From the NCBI GenBank assembly GCA_020444515.1, contig JAHLKX010000002.1, positions 372,001 through 436,000 on the forward strand: a stretch of DNA of 64,000 nucleotides, given 5' to 3'. Origin of the DNA: Bacteroidota bacterium. Its GTDB lineage: Bacteria; Bacteroidota; Bacteroidia; Bacteroidales; JAADJA01. The notes beneath the pieces are model-generated. The model was given only the letters and a program-made list of their open reading frames with translations. It ran no database searches and was not told where the DNA came from. This document shows positions 18,043-26,864 of the stretch, one piece after another. The position numbers and the translations under genes are program-made. Position 1 is the stretch's first letter; the number at the start of each line of letters is the position of its first letter.

Positions 18043-18065
18043 GGGTTCAGCAATGAGCCCTTTTT
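18043..18065 (+). terminator. Rho-independent terminator after citrate synthase
   Basis: GGGTTCA (18043-18049) pairs with TGAGCCC (18054-18060) around a GCAA tetraloop, followed by TTTTT. The structure ends just before the ATG of yjbQ, so it occupies that gene's leader and may also attenuate read-through into it. Confidence 0.65.
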
Positions 18066-18066
18066 C

Positions 18067-18480
18067 ATGATGATCAAACAAGTAAAAATTACACTGCCAG
18101 TCTTTCGCAGGGGTTACCACCTGATCACCAGGTTGGTTGAAGAACAGTTGGGACCCTTACCCGATCAAGGTATGCTTAACCTTTTTATACAGCATACCTC
18201 CGCTGGACTCACCATCAATGAAAATGCAGATCCATCGGTGCGAACCGACTTTGAGACTGTTTTTAACAAATTGATCCCTGAAAATGATCCGGATTATGTT
18301 CACACCATGGAGGGACCCGATGACATGCCTGCCCATATCAAGTCCTCTTTAGCCGGTGTGTCGCTAACGATTCCCATCACCAATGGTCGGCTCAATTTGG
18401 GAACCTGGCAGGGCATCTATTTGTGTGAGTTTAGGAATCATGGCGGACATCGAAAAATATTGGCAACGGTTTATTCATAA
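18067..18480 (+). CDS. YjbQ family protein (UPF0047)
   Basis: From the ATG at 18067 the protein has 137 residues; a longer frame from a TTG at 18001 would overlap citrate synthase by 35 nt and is rejected. Family motifs are FIQHTSAGLTINENADPSVR, GPDDMPAHIKSSL, LNLGTWQGIYLCEFRNHGGHRK and the C-terminal ATVYS. The conserved His residues probably form a metal or active site. Members are annotated as secondary thiamine-phosphate synthases because overproduction gives weak activity; the physiological role is not settled. Confidence 0.9.
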   Translation: MMIKQVKITLPVFRRGYHLITRLVEEQLGPLPDQGMLNLFIQHTSAGLTINENADPSVRTDFETVFNKLIPENDPDYVHTMEGPDDMPAHIKSSLAGVSLTIPITNGRLNLGTWQGIYLCEFRNHGGHRKILATVYS

Positions 18481-18518
18481 CAGCAACATCCTTCTATATT
18501 TTTTGTTATTTTTATCTC

Positions 18519-19070
18519 ATGACCGGACTCATTATATTGGCTGTACTGATTTTTGCACTGGCCTGGTTGCTCCTGGCGCCGCTATACTTATACATCCATA
18601 CAGGAAATTCGCGCTATGAGGCTGGTATGACCGGTCTTTTGAAAGTTAAGTTGGTAAGCGGAGCATACAGCTTGCCGGAGTTATTGGTCAGGGTCTTGTT
18701 TTTCCATTTCCGCCTCCCACTGATCCAACTTGGATCGAAAAAGGGAAAGCCGGTAAAAACTAAAAAGAAGAAAAAAAAATCAATAAAAGGAATGCGATTC
18801 AATTTGAGCCGGGGTCGAATGTTTTTAAAAATTGTTTGGAAAGTTGTGACCTCTTTCAAGCTTAAAAAATTTTTCCTGAATATTGATACAGGAAATGTTG
18901 TTACCAATGCCTACCTGTTTCCGGTCTTTTCTGTTTTGGGTGGTAAAAAATATGAGTTGTCGGTGAACTATGTTTCCAAAAACGAGTTGATCATTCATTA
19001 TGAGAACAATTTACTGACCATTTTTACGCATATAATTTTTACTTTTATCAAACATAAATTAAAATATTAA
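18519..19070 (+). CDS. DUF2953-like membrane-anchored protein (YtfI-like)
   Basis: The protein has 183 residues. One N-terminal membrane helix (LIILAVLIFALAWLLLAPLYLYI) is followed by a soluble part split by a run of lysines (about residues 75-88), then a second conserved region ending in a hydrophobic stretch. The layout and the partner gene resemble Bacillus YtfI (DUF2953), which lies beside ytfJ. The identification rests on that layout more than on strong motifs. The next gene starts 3 nt after the stop, so they form an operon. Function is unknown outside spore formers. Confidence 0.65.
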   Translation: MTGLIILAVLIFALAWLLLAPLYLYIHTGNSRYEAGMTGLLKVKLVSGAYSLPELLVRVLFFHFRLPLIQLGSKKGKPVKTKKKKKKSIKGMRFNLSRGRMFLKIVWKVVTSFKLKKFFLNIDTGNVVTNAYLFPVFSVLGGKKYELSVNYVSKNELIIHYENNLLTIFTHIIFTFIKHKLKY

Positions 19071-19073
19071 GTC

Positions 19074-19445
19074 ATGGAATTCAATCTCGAAGAAATGCTC
19101 AACAAAGTACTGGAGCAATTGCGATCAATGGCCAAAACCGAAACCGTTATTGGCGAATCTTTTCAACTTGGTGAATTTACGTGTGTCCCGGTGATCAAGA
19201 TCGGGATGGGATTTGGGAGTGGTGGTGGCGGTGCCGAAGATGATAAAAAAGGGGGTAAAGGTGGTGGTGCCGGTGCCGGTATTGGCATGGAACCCATCGG
19301 ATTCCTGGTAACCAAAGGTGATGAAATATCAATGATTAGTGTTTCACGTTCGAAAGGGGTTCAGTCAATATTTGAAAAAGTGCCTGATCTTGTTGAGAAG
19401 ATCATACAACTTAAAAAAGATAAGGAAAAAGAGAAGAAAAAATAG
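19074..19445 (+). CDS. GerW/YtfJ family protein
   Basis: The protein has 123 residues. It starts MEFNLEEMLNKVLEQL, then the family core ETVIGESFQLGEFTCVPVIKIGMGFGSGGGG, a Gly-rich segment with Lys, IGFLVTKGDEISMISVSRSKG, and a Lys/Glu-rich tail. GerW (YtfJ) was named for a sporulation and germination phenotype in Bacillus, but close relatives occur in many non-spore-formers, including Bacteroidota, where the job is unknown. The gene sits 3 nt after the YtfI-like gene. There is no other sign of sporulation in this window. Confidence 0.85.
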   Translation: MEFNLEEMLNKVLEQLRSMAKTETVIGESFQLGEFTCVPVIKIGMGFGSGGGGAEDDKKGGKGGGAGAGIGMEPIGFLVTKGDEISMISVSRSKGVQSIFEKVPDLVEKIIQLKKDKEKEKKK

Positions 19446-19526
19446 CTCCTTTCATCATTAATACGATATACCTGTGGCTGGTCTAATTTAATCATAAACG
19501 CCATTCGATTCAGAGCGTTTAGCGCA

Positions 19527-20117
19527 TTAATCCACGAATGGTTTAATTTTCGTGTTTGTAAACTTTACCAGCTCCGGGAAAAAAATTCTGAATTCACATT
19601 CATACAATCCATAATCCTTCTTCAGATCTGTTATCGCATTTCCCATGCCCGATTCAAAAGGTGTGCGGCGTGCCATTCCGTTCAAGGCCCTGCCCAACCC
19701 TGCAAATGTTCCATAAGCCTTCAACCAGTTGTCTTTGGCCATGAAAGGCAACATGCGTTGTGTTTTAGCGGGTAGGATCAGGTACCGTTTCATGATGATG
19801 CCATACATCCTGCGGGTAAAAACATCCAGATTTTCAGGACTGTAATCGTTCCAGTTTGAGGATAAAAAATGATCGTAAAACATATCAGTGATCACGCCCG
19901 CATACTTACGGTAATTTGGGACTAACCTGTTTTTGCTTTGTATCCAAAGAGGGTGGGCATCGGTGTAGGCATCAATTTCCCGGTGCAGCAGGATCCCCGA
20001 ACGGATCCCGGGACTGAATTTTTCAAAAACCCTTCCTTTTACATGGTCGGCAATAAAATTCCCAATGATGATCTCCTCATCTTCACCGGATAAATATAAA
20101 TGGGCTAAAAAATTCAT
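19527..20117 (-). CDS. Acyl carrier protein phosphodiesterase-like protein (AcpH family)
   Basis: The protein has 196 residues and starts MNFLAHLYLSG, a hallmark of the AcpH (DUF479) family. GNFIADHVKGR, LHREIDAYTDAHP and ITDMFYDHFLSSNW carry the conserved Asp and His residues of an HD-like metal site. In E. coli AcpH removes the 4'-phosphopantetheine arm from holo-ACP. Bacteroidota homologues share the metal-binding residues, but their substrate is not proven. It is divergent from iorA with 146 nt between the starts, and convergent with the GerW-like gene. Confidence 0.88.
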   Translation of the reverse strand: MNFLAHLYLSGEDEEIIIGNFIADHVKGRVFEKFSPGIRSGILLHREIDAYTDAHPLWIQSKNRLVPNYRKYAGVITDMFYDHFLSSNWNDYSPENLDVFTRRMYGIIMKRYLILPAKTQRMLPFMAKDNWLKAYGTFAGLGRALNGMARRTPFESGMGNAITDLKKDYGLYECEFRIFFPELVKFTNTKIKPFVD

Positions 20118-20195
20118 CTGTTTACTTTAACGTACAATCCGCTTATAATCATTCAAACACAGTTAATTTATACTCGTTTTAGATAAGCCTTTTCC

Positions 20196-20225
20196 TTTGT
20201 AAGAACAAATATTTAGCTAATTTTG
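20196..20225 (+). promoter_or_regulatory. Promoter of iorAB (TTTG-N18-TAATTTTG)
   Basis: TTTG at 20196-20199 and the perfect -7 element TAATTTTG at 20218-20225 are separated by 18 nt, one of the best matches in the window. Transcription would start near 20230, which leaves too little room for the TTG start at 20240 and favours the ATG at 20264. Confidence 0.65.
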
Positions 20226-20263
20226 TTTCGCAGCGCGAGTTGCAAACCTTCAGATTTAACAGC

Positions 20264-21889
20264 ATGGAAAAGATATTACTATTAGGCGATGAAGCCATTG
20301 CACAGGGGGCGATTGATGCAGGATTGTCAGGTATTTATGCCTATCCCGGCACACCCTCTACAGAGATTATGGAATATGTTTTGGGATCCAGGGAAGCCCA
20401 ACAACAAAGTGTAAGATCGGGATGGGCGGCCAATGAAAAAACAGCCATGGAAGCCGCACTGGGCATGTCATATGCAGGCAAACGGGCCATGGTGTGTATG
20501 AAACATGTGGGATTAAATGTAGCGGCGGATGCTTTCATTAATTCAGCCATTACCGGCGCCAATGGCGGATTGATTGTGGTCGCAGCCGATGATCCGTCGA
20601 TGCACTCCTCACAGAATGAACAGGACTCCCGTTTTTTCGGGAAGTTTGCCATGATCCCCACATTTGAGCCCGTTAATCAGCAGGAAGCATACGACATGAT
20701 GCATTATGCTTTTGATGTCTCAGAGAAATACGGAACCCCGGTACTCATGCGGATCACTACCCGTCTTGCTCATAGTCGTTCCGGCGTAATTCGTAAACCG
20801 GTACGGGAACAAAATACCCTCAGTCTTCCTAAGATGAGAAACCAGTTTATCCTCCTTCCTGCAAATGCCCGGAAACGATACAAGGTTTTACTGGAAAATC
20901 AGGATGCTTTTTTATCCGACAGTGAACAAAGTCCTTTTAATATCATGCATGAGGGTAAAGACCATTCACTTGGTATCATTGCCTGTGGCATAGCCTATAA
21001 TTACCTGATGGAAAATTATCCTGATCGGGATATTGCTTATCCGGTTTTGAAAGTAGGACAATATCCATTGCCTAAAAAACAACTTACAGAACTTTATCAT
21101 TCATGCGACGAACTCCTCGTGCTGGAGGATGGATATCCGGTTCTTGAAGAACAGATCTCAAGCTTTTACGGGTTGGGTAAAAAGATCAAAGGCCGGCTTG
21201 ACGGTACATTGCAGCGCGATGGTGAGCTCAATCCCAATAAAGTAGGTGCAGCACTCGGGATGTTGCATGCAGAAACACTGGCCGTTCCTGATCTGGTCGC
21301 AGCCAGACCTCCCAAGTTATGCAAAGGATGTCCACATATATACTCTTACAACGCATTGAATGCAGCTCTTGAAATGCACTCCAAAGGACGTGTGTTTTCG
21401 GATATCGGTTGCTATACCCTTGGCGCGTTAGAACCTTTTGAAGCCATCAATACCTGTGTGGATATGGGAGCCTCCATCACCATGGCCAAAGGTGCTGCCG
21501 ATGCCGGATTTGTCCCGGCGGTGGCGGTGATTGGCGACTCTACATTTACCCATTCGGGAATGACCGGCTTGCTGGATGCTGTGAATGATCAATCACCCAT
21601 CACAGTGATCATTCTCGACAATGCAACCACCGCTATGACAGGCGGGCAAACCTCTTCGGCAACCGGTAAAATTGAAGATATTTGCGAAGCACTGGGGGTT
21701 AAAAAAGAGCACGTTATCGTCATGAATCCTTCACCCAAGTTCCATGAAGAAAACATGGAGGTATTTAAAAAAGAGATTGAATACGAAGGTGTATCGGTGA
21801 TCATTCCGCGTCGTGAATGTTTGCATACGGCAGCACGCCGTATCCGGGAAGAAAAAAAGATCAAAGAAATTGAATCGATGAAAAATTAA
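20264..21889 (+). CDS. iorA: Indolepyruvate:ferredoxin oxidoreductase, alpha subunit, lacking the C-terminal ferredoxin domain
   Basis: The protein has 541 residues. The N-terminal pyruvate-oxidoreductase-like domain shows AYPGTPSTEIME and NEKTAMEAALGMSYAGKRA. A thiamine-diphosphate-binding domain follows with CKGCPH, SDIGCYTLG, GDSTFTHSG and LDNATTAMTGGQ. The pair with iorB oxidises aryl-2-oxo acids such as indolepyruvate to aryl-acyl-CoA and reduces ferredoxin, or runs in reverse to make aromatic amino acids. Classical archaeal IorA has about 620-650 residues and ends in a two-cluster ferredoxin domain; this chain ends right after the TPP domain, without those Cys motifs. Electrons would then leave by another carrier. 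iorB begins 48 nt downstream. Confidence 0.92.
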   Translation: MEKILLLGDEAIAQGAIDAGLSGIYAYPGTPSTEIMEYVLGSREAQQQSVRSGWAANEKTAMEAALGMSYAGKRAMVCMKHVGLNVAADAFINSAITGANGGLIVVAADDPSMHSSQNEQDSRFFGKFAMIPTFEPVNQQEAYDMMHYAFDVSEKYGTPVLMRITTRLAHSRSGVIRKPVREQNTLSLPKMRNQFILLPANARKRYKVLLENQDAFLSDSEQSPFNIMHEGKDHSLGIIACGIAYNYLMENYPDRDIAYPVLKVGQYPLPKKQLTELYHSCDELLVLEDGYPVLEEQISSFYGLGKKIKGRLDGTLQRDGELNPNKVGAALGMLHAETLAVPDLVAARPPKLCKGCPHIYSYNALNAALEMHSKGRVFSDIGCYTLGALEPFEAINTCVDMGASITMAKGAADAGFVPAVAVIGDSTFTHSGMTGLLDAVNDQSPITVIILDNATTAMTGGQTSSATGKIEDICEALGVKKEHVIVMNPSPKFHEENMEVFKKEIEYEGVSVIIPRRECLHTAARRIREEKKIKEIESMKN

Positions 21890-21937
21890 TGCATTATTTC
21901 CATTTTTAATAACTTGACAGTATAATAAATCGAAATC

Positions 21938-22525
21938 ATGAAAAAAGATATCATTTTGGCAGGCGTTGGCGGGCAGGGTATTTTATCCATTGCGGCAGCC
22001 ATTGGAACGGCTGCCATCAATGAAGGCCTTTATCTGAAGCAGGCAGAGGTGCATGGCATGAGCCAGCGGGGTGGTGATGTTCATTCCGACCTGCGCATCA
22101 GCGACCGGGAGATTGCTTCCGATCTGATTCCTGAAGGGAAAGCCGATATGATCCTTTCGGTGGAACCCATGGAATCGTTGCGATACCTGCCCATGCTGGC
22201 CGCCGATGGTTGGCTGATCACCAATACTAATCCCTATGTAAATATTCCCAATTATCCTGAAATAGACTCCATAATGGCAGAAGTAAAAAAGGTAAACCAA
22301 CACATTGCCATTGATGCCAATAAAATTGCTGCCGATATGGGCTCCAAACGTTCGGCCAACATGGTGATACTGGGTGCTGCAGCTCCCTTTATCGGACTTC
22401 CTTATGAATCGCTGCAAAAAGCCATTACGGATATTTTTAGTCGGAAAGGCGAGGCGGTTGTAAATGTCAATCTGAAAGCACTAAGCGAAGGATATGCCTT
22501 TGCAAAAAAGTTGATAAATAATTAA
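21938..22525 (+). CDS. iorB: Indolepyruvate:ferredoxin oxidoreductase, beta subunit
   Basis: The protein has 195 residues and matches the gamma-type oxidoreductase domain: ILAGVGGQGILSIAAAIG, a glycine-rich start, then AEVHGMSQRGGDVHSDLR, the family signature, and SANMVILGAAAPFIGLP. It pairs with the upstream IorA, 48 nt away on the same strand, to form the heteromeric enzyme. No phenylacetate-CoA ligase gene follows, although such a gene often does in related operons. The gene end is followed by AT-rich sequence before the secreted paralogue array. Confidence 0.92.
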   Translation: MKKDIILAGVGGQGILSIAAAIGTAAINEGLYLKQAEVHGMSQRGGDVHSDLRISDREIASDLIPEGKADMILSVEPMESLRYLPMLAADGWLITNTNPYVNIPNYPEIDSIMAEVKKVNQHIAIDANKIAADMGSKRSANMVILGAAAPFIGLPYESLQKAITDIFSRKGEAVVNVNLKALSEGYAFAKKLINN

Positions 22526-22654
22526 TTTTCGTTTCCGTTTCAACAAAAAATATTAATTTAGCAGGTCAATTAAATTCTGGGGGCAGAATTTTTACATTGA
22601 AAAAACGTTAAAAAATAATAAATTCAAATTTTGTTAAACTAAATCTTAATGATC

Positions 22655-24535
22655 ATGAAGAGGATTTTACTTTTTACAATTGCTTTAGGCTTCGCTATCA
22701 GCACTTTCGCACAACAACGTGCCGTTGCAACCAAAGAGTTGCGCAACAAAGCTGTTCCGATGGAAAAAGCAATAACCGAATCAAATTTTACCAATCAACA
22801 AGCCCTTCCTCAGGCTGATTTCTGGCCACCGGAAGAGGATGATGTAATCTGGACCCGTTACGACTTGCAAAGCAATAGCAGTAGTTGCCAAAGCAGAATT
22901 CATGTCTATGAAGACGGAACCATTGGTGTAGTTGCTACTTATGCTGTTGAAGACGGCGCATTTGGCGACCGGGGTACCGGTTATAATTACTATGATGGCA
23001 GTGAATGGGGCGAATTCCCAACCGAACGCATCGAAACTGACCGTACCGGTTGGCCTTCTTATGCTGCATTTGGTGAAAACGGCGAGATCGCTGCTTCTCA
23101 CTATTCCGGACAATCTGCTCCGTTACCCGGTGCCATTGCATTCTCATGGCGGGATGAAAAAGGAACCGGCGACTGGCAGCATTTTGACTTCTTCGGCCCT
23201 GCCGATCACGAAGACCTGCTCTGGCCTCGTATGACCACCGGTGGTGTGGATAATAGTGTAATCCACTTGATTGCACTGACCAAACCCGTTGCCAATGGTG
23301 GAACTGTTTATGAAGGCATGGACGGAGCTTTGCTCTACAGCCGCTCAACCGATGGCGGTGTTACCTGGGATCCTGAAAATTATCTCGATCCTGAAATGAA
23401 CATCGATTACTACCTCGGAATCAGTGGCGATACTTACGAAATTGCTTCTCGCGGTGATGTAGTTGCCTATGTTGCAGGTGATGCATGGTCTGACCTGGTG
23501 ATGATGAAATCGGAAGATGCCGGTTTAACCTGGACAAAAACTGTTATCTGGACCAATCCTTATCCATTATGGACAACCGGTACCGTTACCGATACATTCT
23601 ATTGTGCTGATGGTGCTCAAAGTGTTGCCATCGACCAAACAGGTAAAGCGCATGTTGCTTTTGGTGTTAATCGTGCTTTATCAGTTGACGGAACGGCTCA
23701 ATCATGGTTTCCCTATGTTGATGGTTTAGCATACTGGAACGAAGATCGTCCCACCTTCTCTGATGATATCAACGCGTTGAATCCTTATGGAGAAGCTGGA
23801 ACCGAGCTGGTTGACGATTACAGCCTTGTTGGCTGGGCACAAGATCTCGACAACAACGGTGTTTGGGATGTTCTGGGAGAATGTGGCCTTTATTATGTTG
23901 GTGCATCCAGCATGCCGCAAATCCATGTAGATGATAACAATTATGTTTATATTGTATATGCTTCTATCACAGAATCCTATAACAATGGCGCACAGGATTT
24001 CCGTCACCTCTGGGCACGTGTTTCTCCCAATGGTGGTGAATGGTGGGGTTCATTCGAACACCTGACTTCCGACCTGGTTCATATTTTTGATGAGTGTGTT
24101 TTCCCAAGTATTTCGGAATATTCTGACGACAACATTTACATTGCTTACCAGGTTGACCAGGAGCCAGGCCTCCACGTTCGTGGTGATGAAGATCCTCCAA
24201 CCGATAACTATATTAAAGTTATGACTGTTAGCAAAGAAGATATTGAAGTAGGAGTTAAAGAATCCGGATTAGAAATTGGTTTTGAAGTAGCTCAAAACAC
24301 ACCGAATCCATTCACTGGTAGCACTACCGTTGCTGTAAATGTTAAGAAAGCAACTGATCTGACCCTGGAAGTTACCAATATGATGGGCCAGGTTGTTTAT
24401 ACTTATGATGCCGGACATGTTGGTGCTGGTTTGACCAGGATCAATATTGATGGCAATGAGCTTTCAAAAGGTGTTTATTTCTACACTGTGAAAGCCGGTA
24501 AACAAGCCGTTACAAACAAAATGATTGTTGAATAA
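22655..24535 (+). CDS. Secreted T9SS type A protein, tandem paralogue 1
   Basis: The protein has 626 residues from the ATG at 22655; another ATG six bases earlier is equally possible. The signal peptide ends near TFAQQ. The body has aromatic- and Gly-rich repeats that suggest a beta-propeller, with Asp-box-like turns RSTDGGVTW (about residue 230) and KSEDAGLTW. The motifs GTGYNYYDG, PTERIE, GENGEI and HLTSDLVHIFDECV recur in the two following genes. The last 80 residues are a T9SS type A sorting domain: QNTPNPFTGSTTVAV, LEVTNMMGQVVY, GVYFYTVKAG and KMIVE. It is probably exported through T9SS to the cell surface or medium. Asp-boxes hint at a sialidase-like fold, but no catalytic set was identified. 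Confidence 0.9.
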   Translation: MKRILLFTIALGFAISTFAQQRAVATKELRNKAVPMEKAITESNFTNQQALPQADFWPPEEDDVIWTRYDLQSNSSSCQSRIHVYEDGTIGVVATYAVEDGAFGDRGTGYNYYDGSEWGEFPTERIETDRTGWPSYAAFGENGEIAASHYSGQSAPLPGAIAFSWRDEKGTGDWQHFDFFGPADHEDLLWPRMTTGGVDNSVIHLIALTKPVANGGTVYEGMDGALLYSRSTDGGVTWDPENYLDPEMNIDYYLGISGDTYEIASRGDVVAYVAGDAWSDLVMMKSEDAGLTWTKTVIWTNPYPLWTTGTVTDTFYCADGAQSVAIDQTGKAHVAFGVNRALSVDGTAQSWFPYVDGLAYWNEDRPTFSDDINALNPYGEAGTELVDDYSLVGWAQDLDNNGVWDVLGECGLYYVGASSMPQIHVDDNNYVYIVYASITESYNNGAQDFRHLWARVSPNGGEWWGSFEHLTSDLVHIFDECVFPSISEYSDDNIYIAYQVDQEPGLHVRGDEDPPTDNYIKVMTVSKEDIEVGVKESGLEIGFEVAQNTPNPFTGSTTVAVNVKKATDLTLEVTNMMGQVVYTYDAGHVGAGLTRINIDGNELSKGVYFYTVKAGKQAVTNKMIVE

Positions 24536-24560
24536 CATCAATAATCAAAATACTTACAGA

Positions 24561-24588
24561 GCCCTCCAATTGCTGGAGGGCTTTTTTT
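24561..24588 (+). terminator. Rho-independent terminator after paralogue 1
   Basis: GCCCTCC (24561-24567) pairs perfectly with GGAGGGC (24575-24581), followed by seven T residues. Confidence 0.85.
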
Positions 24589-24650
24589 GTTGCTTTACTA
24601 TTGTGTTTCCTTCATTGGTGTATGCTCATATTTACCATTGAATTTTTTCG

Positions 24651-24658
24651 TACATTTG
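24651..24658 (+). promoter_or_regulatory. Bacteroidota -7 element (TACATTTG) for paralogue 2
   Basis: A perfect TAnnTTTG, 28 nt upstream of the ATG at 24687. With the terminator just upstream it indicates that paralogue 2 has its own transcript. Confidence 0.55.
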
Positions 24659-24686
24659 GAACAAAGTCAAATCAAAATTTAAACAC

Positions 24687-26561
24687 ATGAAAAATTTATT
24701 TACGCTATTACTTGGAATTATTTTTAGCATTTATTGTTTTGGTCAACAACGTGCAGTCGTTAAGAAAGAATTGAGAGATATTGCTGTAAAAATGGAGCAA
24801 CCTGCCCTGGAGTCCAGCAATCCGATCGTAGGTGAGGCTGTCAATAAGAGTATAATCTTTCCTCCTGAAGAGGACATCATTGGTGGCTCCCGGTATGACG
24901 ACCAGGCCAATGCCAGTTGCCAGAACCGGCTCTATCTGTATGATGATGGTACCATTGGTGCTACATGGACCAGGGCGGTTGAAGATCCTGGTTTTACCGA
25001 TCGCGGAACCGGCTATAACTACTTTGATGGAGATGCCTGGGGCCCGGAACCGGAAGAACAAATTGAAACGGAACGGGTGGGCTGGCCCTCCTATATGCCC
25101 TGGGGCGAAAACGGTGAAATGATCGTGGCCCATGGCGCCGACGGATTGGTTATATCAACCCGTACCGAAAAAGGAACCGGCGACTGGGAATACAGCATGC
25201 ATGCGGGACCTGTTGATCATGAGTATTTGATCTGGAACCGAACCATTTCCAGTGGTGTGGATAATATGCGGATTCACTCCATGGGCGTTACCGCTTCAAC
25301 AGTCTATAGCGGAACCCCTTATCAAGGACTGAACGGCGCATTGGTCTATTCCCTGTCCCTGGATGGGGGGGCCACCTGGGAAATCGATAATGCCATCCTG
25401 GAAGGTATGACCAGCGATGAATATGTCGGTTTTGATGGCGATACCTATAATTTTGCCGAACCCAAAGGAGATATCATAGCCTTTACCGTTGGTGAAAGCT
25501 GGTATGATTTCTTTTTGATGAAATCGACCGATGGGGGTCAAACATTTGAAAAAACCCTGATCTGGGAACACCCCTATCCATTCTATGATCCACAAAACCC
25601 TACTGTTACCGATACATTTTATTGTGTAGATGGTTCTCATCACAGTGTCATTGATAACAATGGAAAAGTCCATGTCGTATTTGGAATAAACAGGGCCCTG
25701 GGAGCGGATGATGCAACTTCATGGTTCCCGTTTGTTGATGGAGTGGGTTACTGGAACGAAGATATGCCTGCATTTTCGAATGATCACAATGCCCTGAATC
25801 CATATGGACATCCTGATTCTGAATTAATAGAAGATTTTAATTTAATTGGCTGGACACAGGATGTTGATGGTGATGGTGAGATCACCTTTGTAGGTACAGG
25901 CATTGATAACATCGGTTCTTATTATATCGGGTTGTCGAGTATGGTACAGATCGTTAAAGGATACGGTGCTGAATTGCATGTAATTTTTTCGTCGGTTACC
26001 GAAACGTATGACAATGGAGCCGCCAACTACAGGCATTTATGGGCACGTACTTCACCCGATGGTGGTTTATCATGGGGTGATTTTTATCATCTGACCTCCG
26101 ACATCATACATATATTCGATGAATGTGTGTATCCTTCGGCAACTGCCTATACAGATGATAATTTATACCTGATCTATCAAACCGATGCAGAACCGGGTGT
26201 CAATATTTGGGGAACTACCCATCCCGTCACCGATAATTATTTGAATGTGATGAAAGTAAATAAGGATGAAATTACCGGTATCTATGAGAAGCAGGAAATT
26301 TTCAATGAAAATGACATCAGTCAAAACTATCCCAATCCATTCAGTCAAACGGCTACAGTGAATGTCAATCTCACCAAAGCTGCAATGATGGAATTGGAAG
26401 TTGTAAACCTGATGGGGCAAATCGTTTATAAAACGGAACATAAGGGTACTGTCGGTCTGAACAAATTGCAGATCAACGCCGGTGAAATTCCCGACGGTGT
26501 TTATTTCTATACGGTTAAAGCAGGTGATGCTGCCGTAACGAAAAAGATGATTGTAGAATAG
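24687..26561 (+). CDS. Secreted T9SS type A protein, tandem paralogue 2
   Basis: The protein has 624 residues, with a signal peptide ending near YCFGQQ. It shares with paralogue 1 the segments RAVVKKELRD, YDDQANASCQNR, DDGTIGATWTRAVED, GTGYNYFDG and HLTSDIIHIFDECVYPS. Asp-box-like turns are SLDGGATW and STDGGQTF. The C-terminal T9SS type A domain reads ISQNYPNPFSQTATVNV, LEVVNLMGQIVY, GVYFYTVKAG and KKMIVE. It is probably a surface or released protein with a beta-propeller body; no substrate can be inferred. A possible promoter lies at 24651-24658 and a strong terminator follows the stop. Confidence 0.9.
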   Translation: MKNLFTLLLGIIFSIYCFGQQRAVVKKELRDIAVKMEQPALESSNPIVGEAVNKSIIFPPEEDIIGGSRYDDQANASCQNRLYLYDDGTIGATWTRAVEDPGFTDRGTGYNYFDGDAWGPEPEEQIETERVGWPSYMPWGENGEMIVAHGADGLVISTRTEKGTGDWEYSMHAGPVDHEYLIWNRTISSGVDNMRIHSMGVTASTVYSGTPYQGLNGALVYSLSLDGGATWEIDNAILEGMTSDEYVGFDGDTYNFAEPKGDIIAFTVGESWYDFFLMKSTDGGQTFEKTLIWEHPYPFYDPQNPTVTDTFYCVDGSHHSVIDNNGKVHVVFGINRALGADDATSWFPFVDGVGYWNEDMPAFSNDHNALNPYGHPDSELIEDFNLIGWTQDVDGDGEITFVGTGIDNIGSYYIGLSSMVQIVKGYGAELHVIFSSVTETYDNGAANYRHLWARTSPDGGLSWGDFYHLTSDIIHIFDECVYPSATAYTDDNLYLIYQTDAEPGVNIWGTTHPVTDNYLNVMKVNKDEITGIYEKQEIFNENDISQNYPNPFSQTATVNVNLTKAAMMELEVVNLMGQIVYKTEHKGTVGLNKLQINAGEIPDGVYFYTVKAGDAAVTKKMIVE

Positions 26562-26864
26562 GTCAATCTGCAAATAAATTCTAAAAAGCCTTCCGTTGTG
26601 CGGGAGGCTTTTTTTTGTAAACTTCGTGTTTTCTGAGTGTATTCGAATTTTGGTGATCAGAAATAATAATAAGGTGGAATCTTTGACCGGAAGGTTCAAA
26701 GGCACGAATTTTCGATGAGATTGTTTTAAAATATAACCTGCCAAACCGCTAACCACATATCTAGCCCATTCCTATGTTAACTCATGCATTCGGTACTTAA
26801 TTATCATCCCATAAACCCAGTTCTCCAAAAAATAACTAACTTTAGGGATCAAAAAATTTAACCT
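26562..26864 (+). other. Intergenic region between paralogues 2 and 3
   Basis: These 303 nt hold the terminator of paralogue 2 near the left end. At 26837-26844 there is TAACTTTA, one mismatch from the -7 consensus and 20 nt before the next ATG, so it may be the promoter of paralogue 3. Nothing else was recognised. Confidence 0.4.
26587..26616 (+). terminator. Rho-independent terminator after paralogue 2
   Basis: AGCCTTCCG (26587-26595) pairs with CGGGAGGCT (26601-26609) with one G-T pair, followed by a run of T residues. Confidence 0.85.

Noticed and set aside
19074..19445. GerW-like gene as evidence of sporulation
   Set aside because: Homologues occur in many non-spore-formers and no other sporulation gene is in the window.
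26163..26756. Minus-strand open frame of 197 codons over the end of paralogue 2
   Set aside because: It reads antisense through the conserved T9SS tail and the terminator; no family resemblance.
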